This document shows positions 24,426-63,189 of a DNA stretch of 64,000 nt, piece after piece; the first letter of the stretch is position 1, and each line of letters begins with the position of its first letter. The notes beneath the pieces were generated by a model. It saw only the letters and a program-made list of their open reading frames with translations. It was not told the DNA's origin and ran no database searches. The DNA is from Phallusia mammillata (lineage: Eukaryota > Chordata > Ascidiacea > Phlebobranchia > Ascidiidae): contig QLIY01000132.1 in the NCBI GenBank assembly GCA_003260075.1, positions 108,966 to 172,965 of the forward strand, given 5' to 3'. Made by a program: the position numbers and the translations under genes.

Positions 24426-26527
24426 TCAGTAACAAAAGAACTCACAAATAGCTTTTGCAAAACATGGAAAGCGAATTCTGTAAAAATGCTGACCGTTAGG
24501 ACTATTGGAGTTGGGGTGAGGTTGGAAGATGAGATGAGTTATTTTGGAACAACATGAAACAACAACCCAAAGCTACTAACTAAGTTCCCAACCCTACATT
24601 TAGTTCCCAACCCTACATTTAGTTCCTATCCCGGTCTCACTGTTAATTTAAACAACTGCGCTCTTTACGTTTATCGGTATTTAGCACTTGTATTTTGTGA
24701 GTTGTTATGTTAGCAGCTCTACTCGATTAAACAAGGCTTTCATGGTATGTCAACAAAAAACAAAGCATAAAATCTCTTACCCTGAAGAGCCAGGAATCGT
24801 GTCTCCATTCTTTTCATCATTATCTGTTTAGCAGAAAAATGTAAACTCCATCAATAATTTTAATAACGTTTCTTATTTTTTTCCCAAAATGTTACCAACT
24901 TGTTTTTTTTTTTATCTTGTAACATAAAGTTTTGAGCAAAATCTGTAACTTAGTTATTTTTTAATGTACCTTCGTTGGAAATTTTATATGGGTTAATTGT
25001 TTGCTCTTTCTTCATTTCTGTGTAAGTATCAACTTGTCGTTGTTTCATTTTGGACGGAATACCTGTAAAATGTACCTACAAATTACCTTTTGTGTATAGC
25101 GATTAGCAAAATTGTTTAAACCATGGCAATGCTACTCAATTAATAAAAAGGTTTACAAAAATATGAACCAAAAACATAACGAGGAACATAAAAATTTTAA
25201 GGCGCCCTTGCTTATCCATTTTTAATGTATAAGAAAAATAATTCTGGTCTCATCCGAAACAGTGTTTCAGTCTATGTTTTTAAAAAAGTTCGATGACGAA
25301 AAAGGCTGAAAAGCAATGAAAAATGGTTCTTGTATCATCCGAAAAAACTGTTACAGTGCAATTTTTCGAAAAAAAATGCAATGAAATAAAAAGGTTGGAA
25401 TGCAATGATTTAAACTTTCATGCATACGTTCTATCGGTGGTGGGGGAGGAACCAACTGCATCTGTTGCACTTGGTTGGCCTTGTCACGTGCAACTGGCAT
25501 AAACCGATTGAGAAAAGAGCGTCCATTGGTTGCATCCTCGTCAAAGGTGGACAGGTCAGTTAAACTTCGACGGATGAGTCTAGACTTGGGCCGTTGTTTC
25601 GGCGTTGCCTTTGAAGGAGCTGTTTTTTTCGGGGACGACGGTGTCACGTGCAAGTCACCGGCAAAACTGGTCAAGGTAATCCATGGGATTTAAATGTACA
25701 CGAACACAAAATCAAGTTTTTCATGCTTATCTATGTTGACATACATATTTTTATCAACTGATCAAAAACTTACATCGAGTGTCGCACATCAGCAGTCCCA
25801 GTCGCGTCTTTCTTTTGTGTTCGCAGAACAACTGCAAAACGAGTCATATTCTTTTCGTTTAAGTGTTTTGCGGACGATAGACAACTAAAGGTACATAGGC
25901 CTTCCCACCTCCAAACCGTGAAGCGTTGGTGTTAATAGGTGGGCTTGGTGCGCGACCAATATCATCAGGAATTGAGTTAACTTCAGCCGATACTTCTATG
26001 GTTGAAGGTGGTTTAGATTTACTGGTTTCGTCTTGAATGTTCACCGTTGATGATGTTTGCTTTTGGCTCTCTGACTCCCTCTTGTCCAACGTGGTAGGCT
26101 CAGCTAAAAATGCAAACCTTTCATTGATTTTTTTTTATACTAACTTCGTGTGGGCAGGAATAAAAAGCATGTACACATTTTTCGATGTCTTACCAAAAAT
26201 TAAACCCTTAGAAATTGTAACCATACCAGTGCAGGTGTGCAGTTATAATAATACTTGTATTATCCAGTTGCCATATTCTCAAACAAACGTATTCTTATAC
26301 CCTCGTTGGCTTCTTCAATTGATGGTAATGATTCTTTTGGTGTAAAGTCTTGTCGCGCTTTTGTTGCCCCTGCTTCCTTCGAGGTTGTCCGTTTTTCTGG
26401 AATTAAACCGAAAATTGATGTCAGCTGATCATTGCAGCTTTAGAATCACATATACTTACCATCAATGCCAGAAGTATTGTCAGACGAGTTTTTCCGGCCA
26501 ATGTGTGCGAACAAATTTCTTTGCAAA
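24426..26527 (-). CDS. Unrecognised Ser/Pro/Lys-rich protein
   Basis: Eight exons chain with matching phases: 26460-26527 (5' end uncertain; the same frame is open up to Met at 26661), 26301-26396, 25909-26103, 25774-25831, 25428-25666, 24970-25062, 24781-24823, 24426-24477 (TGA). The product is about 280-330 residues and looks disordered: acidic and Ser/Thr-rich stretches, RAPSPPINTN, a basic block (KATPKQRPKSRLIRRSLTDL) and VPPPPPIER. The short last exon ends in aromatic and Cys residues (CFAKAICEFFCY) and is the least certain. A basic-Ser motif such as RLIRRSLTDL suggests kinase sites. No family is recognised. The micropeptide frame directly upstream might be its first exon, though no donor there fits phase 2 of the 26527 acceptor. 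Confidence 0.55.
24582..24626. repeat. Short tandem repeat, approx 20-bp unit
   Basis: The unit tagttcccaaccctacattt is repeated about two and a quarter times in the last intron of the Ser/Pro-rich gene. It is a local duplication of minor note. Confidence 0.7.
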
Positions 26528-26737
26528 CTAAAAACAAAAGATATCTGGTGTGTTCGTGCCCCAATAAAGCGAAATTCTATGTTTAATTGGAAAACTATAT
26601 CGTGGTGCATTTGTTTAAATGACGCGAATAATACGTCATGCATTCCATTGAGGATAGTCATTCACAATGAACCGTCATGTTATTGAATAGGCTCACTTAA
26701 ATGCATTAGTTAGCAAACTTATTTGAAGTGCACGAAT

Positions 26738-26938
26738 TCAGACAGCATTCTTGGTAGCTTGTGATTCAGCAATTGCTGGAACGTGTAAAAGCCGACGTTT
26801 AGGTTTCGCCCAAGTTACTAACTTGACAACATTTTGCCTCCAAGATGGTCTCACTAAGAACTCTATGGTGAGAAGGACCAGCACCAGAAAAGCCAATATG
26901 GTGTATGTGCTGACAACCAGAGCATCGTTGATATCCAT
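26738..26938 (-). CDS. 66-residue single-pass membrane micropeptide
   Basis: An intact frame from Met 26938 to TGA. A short acidic N-terminus (MDINDALVV) is followed by a clean membrane segment (TYTILAFLVLVLLTIEFLV) and a basic tail (WAKPKRRLLHVP), which by the positive-inside rule puts the C-terminus in the cytosol. Composition and layout look like a small integral membrane protein. It could instead be the first exon of the gene downstream: phase-0 donors occur at TTA|GTGAGA and TTA|GTAACT and could meet a weak phase-0 acceptor (CACACCAG) in the 26460-26661 frame. No family is recognised. Confidence 0.5.
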   Translation of the reverse strand: MDINDALVVSTYTILAFLVLVLLTIEFLVRPSWRQNVVKLVTWAKPKRRLLHVPAIAESQATKNAV

Positions 26939-26941
26939 TTA

Positions 26942-29002
26942 GATGTAGCAACTTGAAAATGTTAGGCCTATAACTTTCAAAACAAAAAGCAGCTGAGTTA
27001 CATACAACTCTTAATAAATGAACTTTGCTTGTCACACACGAAAACATATACAGTAGGCATACTATTGTCACTACACAGTAGGCTAAGCTAAAGCATTTTT
27101 CAAGTATCAATATAACATCGAAGAATGAGGTAAAACGGCAGAATAGATACTAAGTTCCTGTTAAGTCTAGAGATTAACGTGCTTCGTTTGGCCAAGCGTA
27201 AACATATGCTTCTCAAAAATATTTTCATACATTTGAATTACTACATTCTGTTTAAAACCAGTTTCAACACAACTGAACACATCACTTTTAAACATAAAAA
27301 AGCAAACTTAAAATTGAAATAATGCACCATTTCTCTATTGACTGTAGCACAAAAACAAAACTGTTAACTACCTACATCTTATTGACATGTTTTGCATACA
27401 CGAAGAATGCGCTGGAATCCCAAAATGGATTGCGACGTCACATAAAGATTGCGGAAGTCTATTTTAGTACACACAGGTGGGTTAAACTTAAATCAGCCGA
27501 ACAACAAAAACACAAACAGCTTTGCTACAATTTATTGCGACCGATTAAGGAAGGGACAATTTTGCTACTTTGTACAATGGAATGGTTCACGGCGTACCAA
27601 AAATATTTTGCTACGTATACGGCGTACCGATATTTTTATGCCACCGGACAAGTTTGGTACAGGAACAAAAATGAATATAAAACACGTTAAGTGAAGAGTG
27701 GTGCTGTAAGAACTGAAGTGATTGAATAAGCATATATATTTACATGTATAAATTGAAGGGTGGTATGAATTACTTTTTTTTAAATTAAAATTTATTAGAG
27801 GGCAATGATGGTACTCAAACTGTACCATGTAGGTACAGTATATAAACCGAGAGCAAATTCATACAAACGTTCGTTTGGTTGTAAACGGTAATTTGGGGAT
27901 GTTTGTACATATTATCACATCCTGAAATACAGCATGGAGATATCATGCACTAAAACAAGGTAGAAGAATTTTACAACCATTTTATGCAAAATTGAAAATT
28001 TGCAAGTTTACTGGAGCCAAACAGTAGGACTAAAACAGAAATGCTACTTTTGTATAAATGCGCTTATCATTTTTCTACAGTGGTCAACGAATTGCACATG
28101 ACATCGTACAAAATCTGCTGGTTAAAAAAATTGTGAGAATTCTCAAACAAATTTTTCGTTGATACAAAAAGTGATGAAAAAATTGGCCTTTTTGAAGTAC
28201 AGAAAATGGTTTAGTTAGGTAATAATTCATAAGTTTTGAGCTGATGGTAATGTTTTGGAATTTTACATAGAATTTGGAATTATACGTGAAAAGTTATGTA
28301 CACTATTCTATGGCGAAATAAATAAATAAACGCAGCATGTACAAAAGGTCACATGTTTATGTTCAACCAATCAAAAATCAAAATCCAAACTTGATTTTGT
28401 CGTTATTTAATTTATGCGGATCACATTCTAATGCAATTTTTATTCAGATGGCTCCTTAAACCGTCAACTAGATGCAAATAGCCAAGAATTGACGAATATC
28501 GGTTGCATATGGTAACAGCACAATGCTTCTTGAACAAAACTAAACTAACAGCAACAGCATGAATGTAATTCTAAATTATGGCAAATTTACCAAACCTACG
28601 GAAAGTTCTATCTTTTGTGTGGTATTTTATAACAAACACAATTTTATCGACAATGTTACAGAAATAAATGTCCTAAATGTTGAAAAAACACAAATGAAAG
28701 TTTCTACGGTAGCATGTTAGTAAATTGGAAGTTCAATATCAAAAAAACAGTGAAACCGGCTTAACAGAGTAGGCAGAATTAGTAAGTACGATTTTAAGAG
28801 TTAAAATGGAATTGGATTGCACACAAGTAAATTTTTGGTTAACATTTTTCTAAGGGTAAACACTGGAATGATTTTCAGCGAAATGGAAAAAATCGGCACA
28901 AAAAGCAAAATCGACAATTTGACATAGTACAAAAACGCAAAATATATGAATTAATTACAAAAGCGCGATAATTTTTGCTACATAAACGCAAAATTTTACA
29001 GA
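26942..29002. other. Intergenic, myosin VI 3' flank
   Basis: I see no gene. The 122-codon frame at 27322-27690 has no supporting signal. The region is AT-rich and lies downstream of the myosin VI polyadenylation signal candidate at 29003. Confidence 0.4.
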
Positions 29003-29008
29003 TTTATT
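29003..29008 (-). terminator. Candidate polyadenylation signal of myosin VI
   Basis: AATAAA on the minus strand, about 270 bases past the myosin VI stop codon at 29277. It is the first canonical hexamer I noticed downstream; the true cleavage site is not known. Confidence 0.4.
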
Positions 29009-29276
29009 GAAGTTTCTACAGGTTACACAAATCAATTACAATTACATTATATTCAAGCAATAATAAACTATTACAACCATCTATTTTTGTTTCTAAAAGC
29101 CCAAAAGGCTACAATAGCAGATGCTAACACAAAAGTAAACCTTAATCCTAACATTACAGTCTGACAGAAAAAAACAGACAAAAAACGTTTTTTTAGGTTA
29201 AAATTGGTCGAAAACACATTATAGCCAGTACCAAAAATAATAGCTTAGATTTGATGCAGTCGCATAGCGCTGAAAA

Positions 29277-56818
<27,542 letters not shown>

Positions 56819-56832
56819 GGCTTTTTTTAAAT

Positions 56833-57192
56833 GTGATAGTGTTACAAAAACATTATGACCAAAAAAATTACCTACAAAATAAGAAGCCTAACAGAAATGT
56901 GTAGGTTATGTTGTGTCCACAATACAATAGGAACATTAACCAAAAAAACAACTGGTATATTTGAAAACAGTTGTTTGGAAAGACAAGAACACCAATTATT
57001 GTAAACGCCCCCCCCCCCGTGATAGTGTTACAAAAACATTATGACCAAAAAAATTACCTACAAAATCAAAAGCCTAAACAAAAATGTGTAGGTTATGTTG
57101 TGTTCACAATACAATAGGAACATTAACCAAAAAACAACTGGTACATTTAAAAACAGTTGTTTGGAAAGACAAGAACGCCAATTATTGTAAAC
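56833..57192. repeat. Poly-C-joined duplicate between MYO6 and the PPR gene
   Basis: 56833-57007 and 57019-57192 are copies starting gtgatagtgttacaaaaaca, joined by eleven C's. The real distance between the PPR-gene stop (57204) and the myosin VI start (56818) is therefore about 200 rather than 385 bases. Confidence 0.8.
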
Positions 57193-57203
57193 ATAGTTTT
57201 ACA

Positions 57204-60029
57204 CTAGTCAAAAAACGTGGCCAGTTCATCATTTGAGGACCTTGTCTTTTGAAATCTTTTCTTTTTTTGCTGACGCAGCTTTTCACACTCCAAATCAATG
57301 GTCGCAAAATTTCCACTTTTATGTGCATCAGTTAACAGATCCAACCAATCTTTAGTTTCTGGATAATTTTCTTCAGGGTTGATTCTATTAAACTGCTCTA
57401 GTAAGTAGTCATACAATGCACTTAAACACCTTTTCGAAGAAACTAGGTATATAGCTTGTCGAAAGAGGTAAAAATTTAGGGTGATTTGCCACTTCAGGCT
57501 GGTCGTCTTTACAGCACGCATTGTTTTGTCAGCTGTGATTAGGCTATCTGCATCGAATGCAGTTCGGTATACAGATGCACGTATATTAGCAACATTTTGA
57601 TCAGTTAATTTTTGTGATAAAATATAGGGTATTTTTTTATTGTACCCCATTACAATAAGGCATACATAGGTGAATTCCAAATAGTAGGGGTTGTATTGAG
57701 CTTCAGCCAATTTTATCAACTTCTTTGCATAACTAGAGTCTTTTTGGGTTGCTACAATACCGGCAAGTTGTAGCATTGTTAAGTGAAAAAAGCGGCGGTC
57801 ATCTTTGTCGGGCACCGTCCATTCACCTGATTTAACACCAATAAACGCTTTGTGTGCAGCTATCTTGGCAGAAAGGTTATAGCTTAAGTTATAACCACTT
57901 AGCTTCTCTAATAAATCAGGACAATCATGTTCAGAACACAACTCTACAAACTCCATAAGCTGCCATGTTTGAAACCTGTTAATATTTTGACCACCCAAGC
58001 AAAGTGACTTTACAAACTGAAAAGCTTTTTCAGGACAATCTTTGAACAAACTTTGCAGCATTCGCTTTCGAAGAACAACATTTTTATTGGTTTGTTTGAA
58101 TGCAAAAGCTTTTTCAGCAATTGAAACATACTTTAAATATTCATCAGCGGGCAAACAGTCAACAATGCAATTCATAAAGTCTTCTGGAAGAGCATCATTT
58201 TCACCCCAAATTTTACACAGTGTTTCGAAAACTCCTGTTGTGTTATTAGCTTGCATTTGCTTTTCCATTGTTTGGAGTTCTTCAGAAAGCATTCCTAATA
58301 TGGGAGATGGTAATGGAGTGCTGTGTACTAGGGATCCTTGTAGCAAAGCTATTTGAAGTTTAGTGTCCAATTTGTTGTTGAGTGAATAGTAATCTGTTGC
58401 ATGTTTGCATGCTTCAACAATCTCACCATGATTACACAAAGAGGTAATGAGAACTGATTGTACATAGGAAATCGGAAAATCCTTTACTTTACTGCATTGT
58501 TCTACAATTTCTGCAGCATTTGTAATTAACACTTCAGAAACATGACCTGATATTAAACTGTCGTCAATAATTTGGTGAGATGGCACTGACTCTATGTCCA
58601 GTAGAAGTTCTTTTGCTTGACTTTCTAATCCATGTTTCAGAAAAAATAAATACACCAGCCACCAATTAGGTGTTGCTTGAAGATCTGTTGCCAAAAAAGC
58701 CGCAATTTCTTTCATCAAGCTCTGGGAACTTACTAAACTCGCAACAAAATCATATTGCTCCTTCACATTCTGGTCAGGGTTTTTCTCAAATAAAACTGGC
58801 AAGACAAAATGTGGTTTTAAACATCCATCGCTTTTAAACTTAAGCAAAAGATCTTTAGAATACTGGTTGCTTGTGCTCAGAGCCATTTCCAATGCAAAAT
58901 CAAGCACTGGCACATCGTTGAATGACTTCTGTGTTAATTCGAGTTGAGACAACAGATGTTCAAAGCTTCTGCATTCTGAAAGAAGGTGCCAAATTAGGAA
59001 ACTTGCTGTGTCTACAATTTCAGGTTCCTTTCCCAAAATAGGACATTCAAGCTTCTCTTGCATTTGTTTTATAAGTTCCATTCCACCTGAACAGGGGATA
59101 AGATGATGGATTGCATGCATTAGCAATTGTTGCCCACAACTAGGTAAAAAAGCAATTTTGGCTGTTGCTTCACTTAGGAGATCCTTTTCCAACATATATT
59201 CCATAAGACGAACAAATGGAACAATTGAAACTGGCTCTGTATTGTGACGACTGCAGTCATCGAAAAGTTCCACAGCTGTACTGGCTGCACCTGCCTGTAT
59301 CAAGCCCGAACATACCAAACAATAAAAATGCCAATTTGCATTATCCTGTGCTTTCAGTTTGTTTACAATTTCAAGACTCTTCTCAACACTTCCAGATGCA
59401 CTGAATGCCATCGCCAAATAGCCCCAAGCAATTGGTAAAATGTCAAAACTATGTTTTTTATGTCTATTGATGATATCAAGTGCATTTTCTACGTCACCTG
59501 ACAAAGCACATTGTCCCAGAAATTGTATTAAAGTGTGTCTGGTAGGTTCTAAATTGGCCACTAATAATTTTTGTTCTACAACTAATGGGTCAAAAAAAAA
59601 GTCATTTTGGTTTCTGCATAATAAGTAGGCATTGTGTATGTGTATTGATTTGTACTTCACATTTCCAAACAATTCATTAGCAATTTTCATTCGAGTTTCT
59701 GATGACAATTCGGCACACCATCTGCCACAGTAATCAATAAGTAGTTTTGTTACTGATAAGAAATTTTTGTCATGTTTGCCCTTACTCAATTCAACTTGCA
59801 CTTCGCTCAGAGATTTTGAGCTCAAAAAGCCAAACTTTTCTATTTTTTCAACGAAATTCCTCCTGATGATTTTGAGGTCCTCATTTGTTTGGACATAAGT
59901 TTCTAAACTTGATTCTTCTTCTGTAGACCACTTTTGGGAATAATATCGAAATGAGGAGCAAATTTTTCCAGTGCCAGAGCCGTACCTGTTTAAAAAAGAC
60001 AATCTCAGCAGAAATAACTTTGCAAACAT
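57204..60029 (-). CDS. PPR-repeat mitochondrial protein, LRPPRC-like
   Basis: One long frame of 941 codons from Met 60029 to TAG at 57204. The N-terminus is Arg/Leu/Ser-rich and free of acidic residues (MFAKLFLLRLSFLNRYGSGT), a typical mitochondrial presequence. The body is a series of helical-pair repeats; the clearest lie around residues 170-270, such as GDVENALDIINRHKK and GSVEKSLEIVNKLK, which fit pentatricopeptide repeats. The spacing and the basic C-terminus (RQQKKKRFQK) suggest the metazoan LRPPRC/bsf group, which binds and stabilises mitochondrial mRNAs, though this is shorter than human LRPPRC (about 1394). Another mitochondrial PPR family remains possible. TTTTTTAAACAG within codons 10-14 could be an acceptor for an upstream first exon. 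It stands head-to-tail with myosin VI. Confidence 0.75.
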   Translation of the reverse strand: MFAKLFLLRLSFLNRYGSGTGKICSSFRYYSQKWSTEEESSLETYVQTNEDLKIIRRNFVEKIEKFGFLSSKSLSEVQVELSKGKHDKNFLSVTKLLIDYCGRWCAELSSETRMKIANELFGNVKYKSIHIHNAYLLCRNQNDFFFDPLVVEQKLLVANLEPTRHTLIQFLGQCALSGDVENALDIINRHKKHSFDILPIAWGYLAMAFSASGSVEKSLEIVNKLKAQDNANWHFYCLVCSGLIQAGAASTAVELFDDCSRHNTEPVSIVPFVRLMEYMLEKDLLSEATAKIAFLPSCGQQLLMHAIHHLIPCSGGMELIKQMQEKLECPILGKEPEIVDTASFLIWHLLSECRSFEHLLSQLELTQKSFNDVPVLDFALEMALSTSNQYSKDLLLKFKSDGCLKPHFVLPVLFEKNPDQNVKEQYDFVASLVSSQSLMKEIAAFLATDLQATPNWWLVYLFFLKHGLESQAKELLLDIESVPSHQIIDDSLISGHVSEVLITNAAEIVEQCSKVKDFPISYVQSVLITSLCNHGEIVEACKHATDYYSLNNKLDTKLQIALLQGSLVHSTPLPSPILGMLSEELQTMEKQMQANNTTGVFETLCKIWGENDALPEDFMNCIVDCLPADEYLKYVSIAEKAFAFKQTNKNVVLRKRMLQSLFKDCPEKAFQFVKSLCLGGQNINRFQTWQLMEFVELCSEHDCPDLLEKLSGYNLSYNLSAKIAAHKAFIGVKSGEWTVPDKDDRRFFHLTMLQLAGIVATQKDSSYAKKLIKLAEAQYNPYYLEFTYVCLIVMGYNKKIPYILSQKLTDQNVANIRASVYRTAFDADSLITADKTMRAVKTTSLKWQITLNFYLFRQAIYLVSSKRCLSALYDYLLEQFNRINPEENYPETKDWLDLLTDAHKSGNFATIDLECEKLRQQKKKRFQKTRSSNDELATFFD

Positions 60030-60480
60030 TATTCAGCAATTGTTATTTAATAAAATTCATTGTATAACCAGCTTGCAAATGCTTCCTAAAATGTGTAAAA
60101 TAAATGATTAATATATTTCTACATAACATTTAATTAATAATATTATAATGTAAATTTCTAAATTCTAAAAATACTTTTAAGCATTTGTGGCCTTGCATTT
60201 TCTGTATTACGTTGTGTTACAAACCACAGTCTTCAGGGGAAATGTTCTTTGGCGACCATTAAGTGAGTTATTCCTAAACGAAACGTATTAGTAAAATACA
60301 TTCTCAAAATAGCTGTATTTGTTTGATTCCTCTTGCTGTGTACAAGATAAAATAACTAGGCGAATGCATCAGAATAATAACTTCTAAAATTAGCTTTCGT
60401 AGACGGTCGGCACAACTCCACAGACAACACATAATTAGGTTACCAAAGTTACATCTTGTCACGCGTGCTGCACTTTTTTC

Positions 60481-60695
60481 CAGTGTTTCATACCGGGATG
60501 GAACTGAACTGACCGTTCAGAAATAAATAACTTTTGGCCCGAAAACTGGAACGAAATAAAACTGAAATCCCTAAAATGCCTTTGCAAATTTATTTCTATA
60601 CGACCGGAACGAAATGAAATACCGGTAGCGGAATGAAAAACTGCCCAGAACGAATAACCTTATTTCGTTTTGTTTCGTTCCGGTATGAAACACTG
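60481..60695. mobile_element. hAT MITE with perfect 8-bp TSD
   Basis: Ends cagtgtttcataccgg and ccggtatgaaacactg; the target duplication cttttttc is at 60473-60480 and 60696-60703. 215 bp, in the upstream flank of the PPR gene. Confidence 0.9.
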
Positions 60696-60801
60696 CTTTT
60701 TTCACTTGAGTAACCATGCAGATCTTTACTCCATAGCGTCACCTCCCGGATTTTTTCTGCGTTTTGAACGATCCAGCAGAAAAAGTTTAAATAGAAGTGC
60801 C

Positions 60802-60991
60802 CAGTGGTAGGATTCAAATGTTTTGTCAGCCGATTCTATCACATAAGTCTCATTTTTCAGCGGTTCTGTCACAAAAAGTCCAATCACAGTAACCAGTAAT
60901 GCTGACCGATTCGATGATCACATAAAATTTCGTGAGACGGTTCTATCATGGTTCTATAGAACCGGTGCGAACCGGCTGAATCCCACCACTG
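60802..60991. mobile_element. hAT MITE, 190 bp
   Basis: Ends cagtggtaggattcaaa and ctgaatcccaccactg are inverted; flanks gaagtgcc and caagtgcc form a target duplication with one change. The internal aaccggttc-type motifs match the half copy at 45109. Confidence 0.85.
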
Positions 60992-60999
60992 CAAGTGCC

Positions 61000-63189
61000 C
61001 CGTTTAAGATGCTTACCAAAAGTATGTTAACGATGTGCACACATACCCGTCAGAGCCCAAAAGCAAAAGTCTGAATTCCGACTCCAAGATTGTTTATGTA
61101 ATACGTTCTTTCTTAATCTTCACCTTGTTTGTTTAAATCGTGTGTTTGATAACAAAAATTTTTCATTGGTCGCTCGCTATCTTTTTGTCATTGTTTTATT
61201 TTTCTTCACATATTTAAGTACGTCGCTATGTAAATCTACCCGTTTAAGGGGTGGCTGACGGGATGATCACGAGGTCTTTCCCCAATCCCCGAACGAATAA
61301 TGTTTATGTACACATATGCTTGTTGTGGTTTCGTTACCTCAGTGCGATCGAATAAACTAAACTGTAACTAAGTGTGTAGTTTTAAAACTGGGGGCGAATT
61401 TTGATTTGACCCATAGTTCTAGAGAACTTTATCACACCAAAGCAAAACCTTTCACTTTTCACTGAATCAGCTTTTTAATGATTGATGACTAAGCATAAAA
61501 TTGGTCGAGGATCGGCTTCGAGCTAAATTTTAACACGGCATTGATTTGGGCCACTTTTGTATGCCAATATTATGGCAGTAAATCTTACTTTCAGGCAAGT
61601 TTGGACCTTTCGGGTTTCGAGCTTGTGCTATTGGGCGCAGGTACTATAATTTCGGTACCGCTTAGCGTACTCGTCTGAATCGGTAAATTGTGTCAAATTT
61701 GTATAAACTCATGTTCTCACCTTCACCAAATTTTCACCATTTTATTCAAAAACCATCCTTTATACAACAGTGGAATTAATCAACCGCCGCCTTAACTGTC
61801 CAAGTACCGATGTAGCCTGTACGTCTATTTTACCCAATATTTTACTATATGGCCGTAAATACCGCCTATTCACGACTTTGCAAGCCACTTTTTTGGTCCT
61901 AAACAGAAACAACGAGTTTCCATGTAGTAATTTAGTCTTGGGCATGGCCCATGCATCTAATATTGCAAAGCCTATAAATTCTGGAACTTGTCGTCTGCTA
62001 TACTGTGTTTATATCGTTGCAGGAGAATCATAAACTTACGAGACCGAAACGTCCTGTGTGATGCGTGGAATTCGAAACACTTGCATATTAGTTTGAAGTA
62101 AACTATTCATGTAGGTCGGGTTCGACACCAGTGTGTGTTCTTCCTTGCGGCGCTTGAAATAACTTCACAAGGTTACTTTTTTAGGTTGTTTCATGTCGAA
62201 CACTGTCCCTCCATTCCTAGCAATACTAGGGTTCTCTCGACCGATTCAACGTTTTCAGTGCTCCAAACTCGCTCTCTTTCTGGACTCGGTGCATTTGCTG
62301 CACGTTAAGTCATGATTCACCAAGTTATGCCAACTGATTCGTTCTCAATAACGTTTCAACGTTGTGCAGCTTGTTTCGGTTTGGTAATTGAGTTCATTGC
62401 AATTGTGTCACTATGCGTTCTTTTACCAATCCAAAAAACGTAACACAACAATTAACTAATTATGCAATGCAGACCACACATGCGAAAACCGTTTGCTAAA
62501 TATTAAACAGCGACAACCTGTTGGTTTGATGTTGTGATGAAAGCCCTCCGCTAATGCTATTGTTTTAATAGGAACAAAAATAAGACATGGTACACTCGTA
62601 TCCGACTCGAACCTTTTTCAAAGACCTGATTGTCTTGACTCGAGCCACAATTATGAAGAAAAACTTGAATTAATCTGAGGGGACGCATACACCAAAAAAA
62701 CTGACTTGACTTGGACTCGTTAGTCGTTAAACCAGATTTCATTTAATTTTTTTATCTGTTGAGTATACTTATTTGCGCTTATTTGCACAAAAACTTGGCA
62801 TGTAAATCGAAACTGCGTTTCGGAAGCGTTTAGGGTTGAACTAAAGTTTGCAAAACCCCAGCCTAGAGTTAACCTTTTCATTTCGCCTAGTCGTTGCACT
62901 ACAATTTTATTTTTATATGCACGTATTGTATAAAAGAGTCATCTCACAATCTCCGGCCCTCACTTTTTGAGTTTTTTGAAAAAGAACGACTGTGAACCTT
63001 CACTCATCCGGTTTATTTTAATTTAAATTCTATGACGTGGCCTTGAAAAAGTATTTATTGGGGGAAGTTCCCTGTGTTGTTATCCAAAGCCGTTTCTTGT
63101 GTTTTAACTCTTTGGAAAAGAAACGAAAAGTTTTTGGTACTTTAGGGCCCCTTTGTCTGGCTGATATCGCATAACTATGCCTTTAGTTA
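61000..63189. other. Intergenic, no gene seen
   Basis: There is no supportable coding sequence. The frames at 61760-62033 lack splice and composition support on both strands. The right end should hold the promoter of the gene starting at 63190; a CCTTTAG lies just before its start codon and could be an acceptor. Confidence 0.4.

Noticed and set aside
27322..27690. 122-codon plus frame
   Set aside because: AT-rich and of random composition, with no splice partners.
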